Source: Alexandriicola marinus (lineage in GTDB: Bacteria; Pseudomonadota; Alphaproteobacteria; Rhodobacterales; Rhodobacteraceae). Taken from it: 64,000 nucleotides of DNA. Positions 54,077-62,224 of this stretch are shown here, in pieces. The notes under the pieces were generated by a model. It did no database searches. It was not told the DNA's origin and saw only the letters and a program-made list of their open reading frames with translations. The stretch is from assembly GCF_004000435.1 (NCBI RefSeq), contig NZ_RBVZ01000006.1, forward strand, positions 62,001-126,000. The letters run 5' to 3'. Each line of letters starts with the position of its first letter. Positions within the stretch are counted from its first letter, which is position 1. Position numbers and translations under genes: made by a program.

Positions 54077-54820
54077 ATGCAGCACAATGCTTACGAAATC
54101 CTCGGTGAAGCAAATCCGGGCCGCTGGCTGATCACCTGCGATCACGCGACAAACCATGTTCCCGACTGGGTCGGAGGGGGCGATCTCGGTCTGCCGGCCG
54201 CAGACATGGAGCGTCACATCGCCTTTGATCCGGGTGCGGCGGGCGTGACCCGCGCGCTGGCCGAAGAACTTCGCAGCCCTGCGCTGTTGTCGAATTTCTC
54301 GCGACTTGTCATCGATCCCAATCGCGGAGAGGACGATCCCACGCTTCTGATGCGGCTTTATGACGGGACAGTGATACCCGCGAACCGCCATGCCGGCGCT
54401 GCCGAACGGGAACAGCGCCTCGACCGGCTTTACCGGCCCTATCACGAGGCCTATGCCGGGCTGGCCGGTCGCAGGAACGACACCGTGATCGCGGCAATCC
54501 ACAGTTTCACGCCGAAACTTCGGGGCCGTCCGCCCCGGCCCTGGCAGATCGCCATCCTCTATTCGCACCGCGATGACAGGCTGGCCCGGCCGATGATCGA
54601 CAGGCTGCGTGAAGAACCCGATCTGAGCGTTGGCGAAAACCAGCCCTATAGCGGCCATCTGCCGGGCGATTCCGTTGATCGGCATGCCCTCGCACATGGA
54701 CGCCCGAACATCCTGATCGAATTGCGCAACGACGTCATCGCGACACCGGATGCCCAGCGTCACTGGGCGCGCCGTATCGCGCCTGTCATGGAGGCGGTTC
54801 TGGCCGCGTCTGGGCTGTGA
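54077..54820 (+). CDS. N-formylglutamate amidohydrolase family protein
   Basis: A 247-residue zinc hydrolase of the HutG/N-formylglutamate amidohydrolase family. WLITCDHATNHVPDW with metal-binding residues, IDPNRGEDDPTLLMRLYDG, YRPYHEAY, HSFTPKLRGRPRPW-type region and ENQPYSGHLPGDSVDRHA are visible. It would release formate (or an acyl group) from acylated glutamate. Whether it acts in histidine use or in another amino acid route cannot be told; the his genes are not present. It overlaps the HAD gene by GTGA. Confidence 0.85.
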   Translation: MQHNAYEILGEANPGRWLITCDHATNHVPDWVGGGDLGLPAADMERHIAFDPGAAGVTRALAEELRSPALLSNFSRLVIDPNRGEDDPTLLMRLYDGTVIPANRHAGAAEREQRLDRLYRPYHEAYAGLAGRRNDTVIAAIHSFTPKLRGRPPRPWQIAILYSHRDDRLARPMIDRLREEPDLSVGENQPYSGHLPGDSVDRHALAHGRPNILIELRNDVIATPDAQRHWARRIAPVMEAVLAASGL

Positions 54821-55470
54821 GCCGGTTCGGAGCGGTCATCTTCGATCTGGACGGGACGCTTCTCGATACGGAAGCCCTGATGATCGAATCGGGCCTTGCC
54901 GCGCTGGTGGCGCTCGATCTGCCTCCGCGACGGGACGTGCTGCAATCGCTCGTCGGTATCGCCTCGGATCAGGGCGAAGGTATTCTGCGCGCGGCCTTTG
55001 GCGCGAGCTTTGATCTGCCCGCGATGGAAGTTCACTGGCAAACCGAGATGGACAGCCGGCTTGCCGCCGGCATCCCGCTGCGGCCCGGTGTCGACGCGCT
55101 CCTTGATCATCTGGACAGGCTTTCCTTGCCCCGGGCGGTCGCGACCAATTCCCAGACCTCGTGGGCCGTGACCAATCTCGACCGGGCCGGGATCGGTCAC
55201 CGGTTCGAGAGGCATTTCCTCTTCGGGCGGGACAGGGTCGATGCGCCAAAGCCTGCGCCGGACCTGTTTCTTCATGCGGCACGCGCGCTGGGTCAACCGC
55301 CTGCGCGCTGCCTTGTGTTCGAGGACTCCGATACGGGCGTCGCCGCAGCCCTTGCCGCGGGCATGACCGTGGTGCAGGTTCCCGATCAAAGGCCCCCCGC
55401 GACCGAGGATGCCCACCTTGTCGCGGCCTCCCTGATCGAGGGTGCGCGGGGCATCGGCCTTATACCCTGA
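54817..55470 (+). CDS. HAD-superfamily phosphatase (beta-phosphoglucomutase-like)
   Basis: A 217-residue HAD hydrolase starting with GTG overlapping the previous stop. Motif I is VIFDLDGTLLDTEALM, motif II region VATNSQTSW, motif III Lys in DRVDAPKPAPDLFLHAA, and motif IV VFEDSDTGVAAALAAGM. The cap domain between motifs I and II fits subfamily I phosphatases/mutases. The substrate is unknown. Confidence 0.88.
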   Translation: MSRFGAVIFDLDGTLLDTEALMIESGLAALVALDLPPRRDVLQSLVGIASDQGEGILRAAFGASFDLPAMEVHWQTEMDSRLAAGIPLRPGVDALLDHLDRLSLPRAVATNSQTSWAVTNLDRAGIGHRFERHFLFGRDRVDAPKPAPDLFLHAARALGQPPARCLVFEDSDTGVAAALAAGMTVVQVPDQRPPATEDAHLVAASLIEGARGIGLIP

Positions 55471-55482
55471 GAGGAGACACGA

Positions 55483-55803
55483 ATGGATATCGACGAGGAA
55501 ACCCGGATCCGCATCGAAGCCGCTGCCTTTCGGCGGCTGCGTCAGCACCTGATCGAAGATCGCCCGGATGTTCAGAACATCGACCTGATGAACCTTGGGG
55601 GCTTCTGCCGGAACTGCCTGAGCCGATGGTTTCAGGAAGCGGCCGCCGCCGAGGGAATCGAGATGACCAAGGACGAGGCGCGCGAGGATTACTACGGGAT
55701 GCCCATGTCAGAGTGGAAAGCCAGACATCAGACCGAGGCAACCGAGGATCAGCAGGCCGCCTTCAAGGAGGCCTTTGCGCGCAATGTCGGCAAGGATGGC
55801 TGA
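55483..55803 (+). CDS. DUF1244 family protein
   Basis: A 106-residue cytoplasmic protein. The segment QNIDLMNLGGFCRNCLSRWFQEAA followed by DYYGMPMSEWK is the DUF1244 signature of proteobacteria. The Cys-x-x-Cys could bind metal. Function is unknown. It is followed by a long terminator hairpin. Confidence 0.9.
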   Translation: MDIDEETRIRIEAAAFRRLRQHLIEDRPDVQNIDLMNLGGFCRNCLSRWFQEAAAAEGIEMTKDEAREDYYGMPMSEWKARHQTEATEDQQAAFKEAFARNVGKDG

Positions 55804-55832
55804 AGCAGCCACTCTGCCCCGCTGTCCATGCA

Positions 55833-55866
55833 AAACGCCGCGCCCCGGGAACAGGGCGCGGCGTTT
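55833..55866. terminator. Strong bidirectional terminator
   Basis: AAACGCCGCGCCC (55833-55845) pairs with GGGCGCGGCGTTT (55854-55866), a 13-bp stem with an 8-base loop, followed by CGCTTTTC. On the minus strand the hairpin is followed by TTTTGCA. It separates the convergent DUF1244 and protease genes. Confidence 0.88.
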
Positions 55867-55888
55867 CGCTTTTCAATCGTGACAGATG

Positions 55889-57739
55889 TCAGAGCAGGAA
55901 ATCGGACTCCGTCACCATATCCGTGGTGTGGATTTCGAACGCCATATCCGCGTTCGCATCCCCGTCAAGATCGACAAAGGCCAGATTGTAGGTCCAGCCT
56001 GCTTCCATCAGGACGCGAACCTCGCCGATCCCGGTTCCGCTGAAGTCCAGCCCGCCGATATACATCATCGACTGATTGCCATCGGTCGCTGCATCCCCAT
56101 CCATGAAGGTGAGCATGATGCGGTCCAGTCCGACCTCGAAGTCCTGAATGATGTCCCGGTCACCCTCTACGGTGCCGCTTTCCTTGGTCCGCCGGAATTC
56201 GAACAGGTCGGCACCGGCGCCGCCGATCATGATGTCCGAGCCCACTCCGGACCACATCCAGTCCGCCCCGTCGCCGCCGTCGAGGATATCGTCCCCTTCG
56301 AAGCCGATCAGGTAATCGATTCCGCCATGGCCTGTCAGAACATTGTCGAATTCGTTCCCGATCAGGCCGTCGGTCTGCCCACTGCCGGTGGCATTCTCGA
56401 TGACGACACCTGCCGCGATCGTATAGCCGCCCGCAATGGGATCGCGGTTGGAGTCGAAGGTGTTGCTGATATAGCCTCCGCCACCTTCCTCGTACTGGAG
56501 GGTCGCATCGAGCAGAAAGATGATCGACGAACTTCCGCTGGTGTTGACGATTTCATCGGTGCCGCCAGTATCCCAGATCCCGATGAACCCTTGTCCAGAG
56601 CCCTGCAGATCGGTCATCGCGTAGACGTTATCACCCGAATTGGTCGTCGTGTTTACGCCGTATTTTTCCTGGAGCATCGCGATATCAAAGGCCATCGGCC
56701 CCATCTCGTAGCCCCAGATGCTCTCCGGAGGCATCGGTGCATAGGCTTCCGCGCCCGAATTGTACGACATCATCGTATAGACGCCCTGGTTCAGGTCGAA
56801 ATCGCCATAATCACCGAACGAACTCGACACACCGTCCATGACCGGTGAGCCGCCACCGGTATCATGCGGATGCGCCATGCCAAGCCCGTGACCAAGCTCG
56901 TGGATGATGGTCACGAAGCCCCAGCCGCCGGCCTCGAGGTCGCCACCGGGGTTTCGGTCCCAAAGACCCATGTTAAAGACGCCCACGCCCTCGTTCCGTT
57001 CACCGGGCGGGTTGAAATATCCATAGAAGCCCGAGGTTTCCTGTCCGTTGTCACCGACAAGGAACAAGTTGGCATCCGCACTGGACGTGACTATCTCGAA
57101 CGTCACATCCGCGACCGCCGAAATCCTGTTGAACGCTTCGATGAACTGGCCCTGTTCGTAGGCGTTCAATCCTTCCGCAGTGATCCCGTCAAAGGTTTCG
57201 CCGGCAAGTGCGAAATAGACCTTGATGTTGTTGGTTCCACCCGTGTCGACGGATACGCCACCCCAATCAATGGCGTCCAGCGGGCTGGGCGGAACATATT
57301 CTCCGACCGCAAGGACGTAGTCACCGGTCCGGCTTCCGTTATTCTGGGACACCGAGATGTAATAGGTGCCGGACGCTGGCACATCGAGAACCAGTTCCGG
57401 ATCTGACCCAAAGCCAGCGGTGGCCGAGTCGATCAGATTTCCGTCGCTGTCATAGACCTCGATCACGCCGCCGAAGAATGTCGCGTCAAGTGTGATGGCA
57501 ACGGTCTGCCCACCGTCGAGGTCGATCGCGACCCAGTCATCGTCGCCTGCGGGGTTGATCGATCCTTCGAAGACGTCGCCGAATTCCATGACGGCATCGG
57601 TCGAAAGGTCACCGGCCGCATCGCCGTCTTCGATCACCGTCGCGGCATTAGCGCCGGGAGCCACAAAGGAAACGCCACCTGGAAAACTCAGGTCATCTGA
57701 CGGCTCGCAACAGCCGCATCTCACAATGTCTTCTTCCAT
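55889..57739 (-). CDS. PPC-domain, M10-type (serralysin-like) RTX metalloprotease
   Basis: A 616-residue secreted-type protease. No Sec signal; the N terminus is MEEDIVRCGCCEPSDD. A pre-peptidase C-terminal-like (PPC) domain spans about 45-150. The zinc motif HELGHGLGMAH (280-290) has the HExxHxxGxxH ligands, with a Met-turn at YTMMSYNSG (about 321-329). RTX nonapeptide-like repeats (GNEFDNVLTGHGGIDYLIGFEGDD, GGDGADWMWSG) occupy about 490-550, typical of type I secretion substrates. A C-terminal SerB-like calcium beta-roll follows. Its base composition looks slightly less GC-rich than neighbours. No ABC exporter is nearby. Confidence 0.85.
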   Translation of the reverse strand: MEEDIVRCGCCEPSDDLSFPGGVSFVAPGANAATVIEDGDAAGDLSTDAVMEFGDVFEGSINPAGDDDWVAIDLDGGQTVAITLDATFFGGVIEVYDSDGNLIDSATAGFGSDPELVLDVPASGTYYISVSQNNGSRTGDYVLAVGEYVPPSPLDAIDWGGVSVDTGGTNNIKVYFALAGETFDGITAEGLNAYEQGQFIEAFNRISAVADVTFEIVTSSADANLFLVGDNGQETSGFYGYFNPPGERNEGVGVFNMGLWDRNPGGDLEAGGWGFVTIIHELGHGLGMAHPHDTGGGSPVMDGVSSSFGDYGDFDLNQGVYTMMSYNSGAEAYAPMPPESIWGYEMGPMAFDIAMLQEKYGVNTTTNSGDNVYAMTDLQGSGQGFIGIWDTGGTDEIVNTSGSSSIIFLLDATLQYEEGGGGYISNTFDSNRDPIAGGYTIAAGVVIENATGSGQTDGLIGNEFDNVLTGHGGIDYLIGFEGDDILDGGDGADWMWSGVGSDIMIGGAGADLFEFRRTKESGTVEGDRDIIQDFEVGLDRIMLTFMDGDAATDGNQSMMYIGGLDFSGTGIGEVRVLMEAGWTYNLAFVDLDGDANADMAFEIHTTDMVTESDFLL

Positions 57740-57985
57740 AATGAACCTCCACCTTAATAAAGGGGAGGCCCAACCAGAACACGTCCGCGAGGAGCAGCCT
57801 CCCTCCACTTGCGCCGATCATAGCGAATCGCGATTTCAAGACCAGACGATTCTTTCGCGACGCTACGGCGTCTGGTTCGGGGTTTCCGAATCAAGCGGGC
57901 CAAACCTTCCAGCACTGGATTGTTGCCGAAACATCAACCCTGAGACGAACGGCATGGGCATGCCATGCGGCCGAAACTAAAAGCG

Positions 57986-58849
57986 TCAGATCGCTGCCTT
58001 GAGGCTTTCATCGAGGTAAATTTCCCGCAGTCGTGCCGACACCGGGCCGGGCGTACCCGTCCCGACAGGCGCGCCGTCGATCTCGACCACGGGCATCACG
58101 AAGGTCGTGGCAGAGGTGATGAACGCCTCATCCGCCGATTGCGCCTCTTCGATGGAAAAGTTCCGCTCTTCGACGACCATCTGCGCCTCGGACGCGAAAC
58201 GCAGGACAGCGGCCCGCGTGATGCCGTGCAGGATCTCGTTTGACAGGGCGCGTGTGACGATCGTGTTGCCCTTCACGATATAGGCGTTGTTCGATGTGCC
58301 TTCGGTCACGAAGCCATCCTCGACCATCCAGGCATCGTCGGCGCCGGCTTTCTTGGCCATCATCTTGCCCATCGAGGGATACAGAAGCTGAACCGTCTTG
58401 ATGTCACGGCGGCCCCAGCGCTGATCCTCGATCGAGATCACGCGAATGCCCTTGCCAGCGGCGGGCCCATGCGCGAGCCCGGGCTTTGACTGGGTGAACA
58501 GAACGACAGTGGCCGGCGTCTCATCGGGGTCGGGGAAGACGAAATCCCGATCCCCGGGCGCGCCGCGCGTGACCTGAAGATAGACCAGCCCTTCTTCGAT
58601 ACCGTTCCGGGAGACAAGTTCGCGGTGGATCGTCAAAAGCTCGTCCCGGCTCATGGGCGGCGCCATGTCCAGCTCGTCAAGCGACCTCTCGAGCCGTATG
58701 GCATGGCCTTCGAAATCGATCAGCTTGCCATCCAGAACCGACGTCACTTCGTAGACGCCATCGGCCATGAGGAAGCCGCGGTCAAAGATCGAAATCCGCG
58801 CCTCTTCCTCGGGCAGATATTCTCCGTTCACATAGACAATCCGGCTCAC
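57986..58849 (-). CDS. dat: D-amino-acid aminotransferase (class IV PLP enzyme)
   Basis: A 287-residue fold-IV transaminase starting with GTG 58849 (GGGAG 8 bases upstream). YVNGEYLPEEEARISIFDRGFLMADGVYEVTSV, the PLP Lys in RDIKTVQLLYPSMGKMMAKKAGADDAWMVEDGFVTEGTSNNAYIV and the C-terminal TSATTFVMPVVEIDG fit D-alanine/D-amino-acid or branched-chain transaminases. It lies downstream of dgcA/dgcN on the same strand, so a role in D-amino acid breakdown is likely. Confidence 0.82.
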   Translation of the reverse strand: MSRIVYVNGEYLPEEEARISIFDRGFLMADGVYEVTSVLDGKLIDFEGHAIRLERSLDELDMAPPMSRDELLTIHRELVSRNGIEEGLVYLQVTRGAPGDRDFVFPDPDETPATVVLFTQSKPGLAHGPAAGKGIRVISIEDQRWGRRDIKTVQLLYPSMGKMMAKKAGADDAWMVEDGFVTEGTSNNAYIVKGNTIVTRALSNEILHGITRAAVLRFASEAQMVVEERNFSIEEAQSADEAFITSATTFVMPVVEIDGAPVGTGTPGPVSARLREIYLDESLKAAI

Positions 58850-58967
58850 GGCGCTCGCTCCCTTGAGGTTTGGCACGGGTTTGGCCGCAACAGGCGTCAG
58901 CGTCAAGACAGGGACGCCCTCCGGCATGGTGCGCCGCCGTCGCTGGCGTGTCGCAAGCCGGCTGCCG

Positions 58968-59933
58968 TCACCCCCAAAGTGCGGGTTCCGCGGGATGCGC
59001 CCCGGCCTCGTCGAAGAACAGCGGCGGATCGCGATCCTCGGCCAGCAACAACGGGCCGTCCAGATCGACGATGTCGGCACCCTGCGCCACCAGAACTGCC
59101 GGAGCCATGGCCAGCGATGTGCCCACCATGCAGCCGACCATGACGGCGTAGCCTTCCGATCGTGCGGCATCGCGGAGGGCCAACGCCTCCGTCAGCCCTC
59201 CGGTCTTGTCGAGCTTGATGTTCACCATGTCATACCTGCCCGCCAGTTCCGGCAGGGAGGCACGGTCATGGCAGCTTTCGTCGGCGCAGACGGGCAAGGG
59301 CCGGTCGATCTCGGCCAGCATGGCGTCGTCGCCCGCCGGGAGGGGCTGTTCGACCATCTCGACCCCAAGGCGGATCAGGTGCGGCGCAAGTTCGCCATAG
59401 ACCTCGGCGCTCCAGCCTTCGTTGGCGTCGACGATGATCCGGGCCGCGGGCGCGCCGCGCCGCACGGCCTCCAGCCGGGGCATGTCATCTGGCGTGCCCA
59501 GCTTGATCTTGAGAAGGGGGCGATGCGCGTGCTTGCGGGCCTGCGCTTCCATCGCCTCGGGCGTATCAAGCGACAGGGTGTAGGCGGTCACCTCGGGGCG
59601 CGGCCGTTCGAGGCCCGCAAGTTGCCAGACAGGCCGGCCCTCGATCTTGGCCTCCAGATCCCAAAGTGCGCAATCCATGGCATTGCGCGCGGCACCCGGC
59701 GGCAGGGCCTCTTGCAGGTCTGCGCGGGTGATATCCTCGGGCAGCGCCGCGATCTGGTCAGACACGCTTTCAGGCGTTTCGCCATAGCGGGCATAGGGCA
59801 CACATTCCCCCCAGCCGGTCACGCCGTCGCGCGACACGCGCACCGTCAGGACGCGCGCCTCGGTCCGGGAGCCCCGGCTGATGGTAAAGACCTGCGCGAG
59901 GCGAAACGCCTCCTGGGTGACCGAAATGCTCAT
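58968..59933 (-). CDS. dgcA: DgcA-type racemase of the enolase superfamily (dipeptide epimerase-like)
   Basis: A 321-residue MLE/dipeptide-epimerase-like protein. Two-Lys enolase layout: KIKLG in the first active-site strand, metal ligands IVDANEGW, VEQPL and CADESCHD, and the opposite Lys in NIKLDKTGGL. An Ala-Glu epimerase annotation is common, but the adjacent DUF1611 gene makes N-acetyl-D-glutamate racemase (DgcA) more likely. It starts 12 bases after dgcN. Confidence 0.78.
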   Translation of the reverse strand: MSISVTQEAFRLAQVFTISRGSRTEARVLTVRVSRDGVTGWGECVPYARYGETPESVSDQIAALPEDITRADLQEALPPGAARNAMDCALWDLEAKIEGRPVWQLAGLERPRPEVTAYTLSLDTPEAMEAQARKHAHRPLLKIKLGTPDDMPRLEAVRRGAPAARIIVDANEGWSAEVYGELAPHLIRLGVEMVEQPLPAGDDAMLAEIDRPLPVCADESCHDRASLPELAGRYDMVNIKLDKTGGLTEALALRDAARSEGYAVMVGCMVGTSLAMAPAVLVAQGADIVDLDGPLLLAEDRDPPLFFDEAGAHPAEPALWG

Positions 59934-59945
59934 GCCAAGTGTCTG

Positions 59946-60947
59946 TCAGATCGCGGCCAGCGCGTCCACCAGCCGCCCGGCCCCATGGCGAAACGGGTCC
60001 ACCGTCGGCAGGCCCATCCGGTCTTCGATTTCGGCGCACAGGGCCAGTGCCTCGTCATCGCCCAGCGCCTTGGTGTTGACGGAAATGCCCGCAACGACGC
60101 AGTCAGGGTTGGCGATCCGCGCCAGCGCCAGCGCCTGATCGCGCAGCGCCTCGAGGCTGGGGAGCGCATGATCGGGCAGGCCACGCATATGGGTTCGTGT
60201 CGGTTCATGGGCCAGAATCAGGGCGTCGGGCTGACCGCCATGGATCAGCGCCATCGTCACCCCGGAATAGGAGACGTGCCACAGGCTCCCCTGCCCTTCG
60301 ATGTGATCCCAATGGTCGGCGTCGTTGTCAGGTGTCAGCCATTCGACCGATCCGGCCATGAAATCGGCGATCACGGCATCAAGCGGGATGCCTTCGCCGG
60401 TGATGAGGATGCCGGTCTGCCCGGTGGGCCGGAACGAGGATTTCATGCCGCGGGCCTTCATCTCGGCATCCATCGCAAGGCCGGTATACATCTTGCCGAC
60501 GGAGCAATCGGTGCCCACGGCAAGGCATCGCTTGCCAGAGCGCGGGGCGCCGTTGGCGATCGGGTAGGCCACGGTCGGGATGCGCACGTCGTGCAGCGTG
60601 CGACCCGTCCGTTCCGCGGCCTCGCGCAGCATGGGGGAGTTGCGCAGCAGGCTGTGCAGACCGCTCGCGATGTCGAAGCCGGTCTCCATCGCCTCGACCA
60701 TGACATCGAGCCACGCGTCGGAAAAGACGCCGCCGCGGTTCGCCACACCGATGACAAGGGTCCGCGCCCCGGCGTCATAGGCCTCGGCAAGGGTCATGTC
60801 CTTGGCACCCACATCGGCCTTGCAGCCGGGCATGCGGAACTGGCCCACGACGTTGTCGGGGCGCCAATCCTGAATGCCCTGCGCGACCTTTGCGGCCAGC
60901 TGATCATGTGCGTCACCAAGGAACAGAAGATAGGGTGTACGAATCAT
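59946..60947 (-). CDS. dgcN: DgcN-type D-glutamate N-acetyltransferase (DUF1611)
   Basis: A 333-residue protein of the DUF1611 family with a P-loop-like segment CLAVGTDCSVGKMYTGLAM and HWDHIEGQGSLWHVSYSG, both hallmarks. DgcN acetylates D-glutamate, then DgcA racemises the product to N-acetyl-L-glutamate; the pair is described in marine Pseudoalteromonas and Roseobacter-type bacteria (recalled knowledge). The upstream region is divergent from mcl1. Confidence 0.8.
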   Translation of the reverse strand: MIRTPYLLFLGDAHDQLAAKVAQGIQDWRPDNVVGQFRMPGCKADVGAKDMTLAEAYDAGARTLVIGVANRGGVFSDAWLDVMVEAMETGFDIASGLHSLLRNSPMLREAAERTGRTLHDVRIPTVAYPIANGAPRSGKRCLAVGTDCSVGKMYTGLAMDAEMKARGMKSSFRPTGQTGILITGEGIPLDAVIADFMAGSVEWLTPDNDADHWDHIEGQGSLWHVSYSGVTMALIHGGQPDALILAHEPTRTHMRGLPDHALPSLEALRDQALALARIANPDCVVAGISVNTKALGDDEALALCAEIEDRMGLPTVDPFRHGAGRLVDALAAI

Positions 60948-61215
60948 CGGGGCAGACTCCTGAGGTTTCGTGGAGCCTCGCAGGACCAGCCCGACAATTC
61001 TTGCCGTTCTGGGGCACAGACAATCGAATTCCGCAAATTCATCCCGTCATTGTCCCGTGACGCACGAAAATTTCCCGTCTTGCTTGCCGATTGCGCGCGG
61101 GCCGTGCAGCGATCCAGACGCCATGCTGCGCCTGCGAGATAGCGCTTGAAGCTGTTTGCGCAATAATCTATCCGTCCAGCCGACCCTGACGACATTTCAT
61201 TACCCGGAGAACCGC

Positions 61216-62178
61216 ATGTCCTTCCGCCTTCAGCCCGCTCCGCCTGCCCGCCCCAACCGGTGCCAGCTGTTCGGACCGGGCTCTCGCCCGGCCATTTTCG
61301 AAAAGATGGCCGCCTCGGCAGCCGACGTGATCAATCTGGATCTGGAGGATTCCGTCGCTCCAACGGACAAGGACGCGGCGCGCGCCAACATCATTGCGGC
61401 CACACGCGATATCGACTGGGGCAACAAGACGCTCAGCGTTCGGATCAACGGGCTCGATACCCCGTTCTGGTATCGCGATGTGGTTGACCTGATGGAACAG
61501 GCGGGCGACAGGCTCGATCAGATCATGATCCCCAAGGTCGGCTGCGCTGCGGATGTCTATGCGGTCGATGCGCTGGTCTCTGCGATCGAGGCGGCAAAGG
61601 GCCGCGCAAAGCGGATCAGCTTCGAGGTCATCATCGAATCCGCCGCCGGCATCGCGCATGTCGAAGAAATCGCCGCGAGTTCGCCCCGGATGGCCGCCAT
61701 GTCGCTGGGTGCGGCCGATTTCGCAGCCTCGATGGGGATGCAGACGACCGGGATCGGCGGCACTCAGGAAAACTACTACATGCTGCGCGACGGCGTGAAG
61801 CACTGGTCGGATCCGTGGCACTGGGCGCAGACGGCAATCGTCGCGGCCTGCCGGACCCATGGCGTCCTGCCGGTCGACGGCCCGTTCGGGGATTTCTCAG
61901 ACGACGACGGGTTCCGCGCGCAGGCCCTGCGCTCCGCGACGCTGGGCATGGTCGGCAAATGGGCCATCCATCCCAAGCAGGTCGCCCTGGCCAACGAGGT
62001 CTTCACCCCGTCGGAGGAGGCCGTGGCCGAGGCGCGCGAGATCCTCGCCGCGATGGACGCGGCCAAGGCACGCGGCGAAGGCGCGACGGTCTACAAGGGA
62101 CGGCTGGTCGATATCGCCTCGATCAAGCAGGCCGAGGTGATCGTGCGGCAATCGGAAATGATCGCCGAGGCTGGCTGA
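61216..62178 (+). CDS. mcl1: L-malyl-CoA/beta-methylmalyl-CoA lyase
   Basis: A 320-residue HpcH/HpaI-fold enzyme. MSFRLQPAPPARPNRCQLFG, FEKMAASAADVINLDLEDSV with the metal-binding Glu/Asp, IMIPKVGCAADVYAVDALV and MGMQTTGIGGTQENYYML agree, as far as memory goes, with Rhodobacter Mcl1 over most of the length. It forms or cleaves malyl-CoA and beta-methylmalyl-CoA in the ethylmalonyl-CoA pathway for acetyl-CoA assimilation. ATG 61216 is preceded by CCGGAGA. Confidence 0.93.
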   Translation: MSFRLQPAPPARPNRCQLFGPGSRPAIFEKMAASAADVINLDLEDSVAPTDKDAARANIIAATRDIDWGNKTLSVRINGLDTPFWYRDVVDLMEQAGDRLDQIMIPKVGCAADVYAVDALVSAIEAAKGRAKRISFEVIIESAAGIAHVEEIAASSPRMAAMSLGAADFAASMGMQTTGIGGTQENYYMLRDGVKHWSDPWHWAQTAIVAACRTHGVLPVDGPFGDFSDDDGFRAQALRSATLGMVGKWAIHPKQVALANEVFTPSEEAVAEAREILAAMDAAKARGEGATVYKGRLVDIASIKQAEVIVRQSEMIAEAG

Positions 62179-62186
62179 GCCGAGCC

Positions 62187-62215
62187 GGCAGGCGCCCGTC
62201 TGTCGGGCACCTGCC
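62187..62215. terminator. Imperfect hairpin between mcl1 and helicase gene
   Basis: GGCAGG...CCCG (from 62187) pairs with CGGG...CCTGCC (to 62215), with a bulge. No T run follows on either strand, so function as a terminator is uncertain. It lies in the gap between convergent genes. Confidence 0.4.
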
Positions 62216-62224
62216 AAAGGCTGG

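Noticed and set aside
58863-61142. Plus-strand frame of about 760 codons opposite dgcA-dgcN
   Set aside because: It crosses two real genes and their gap and has arginine/histidine-rich, non-protein-like content.
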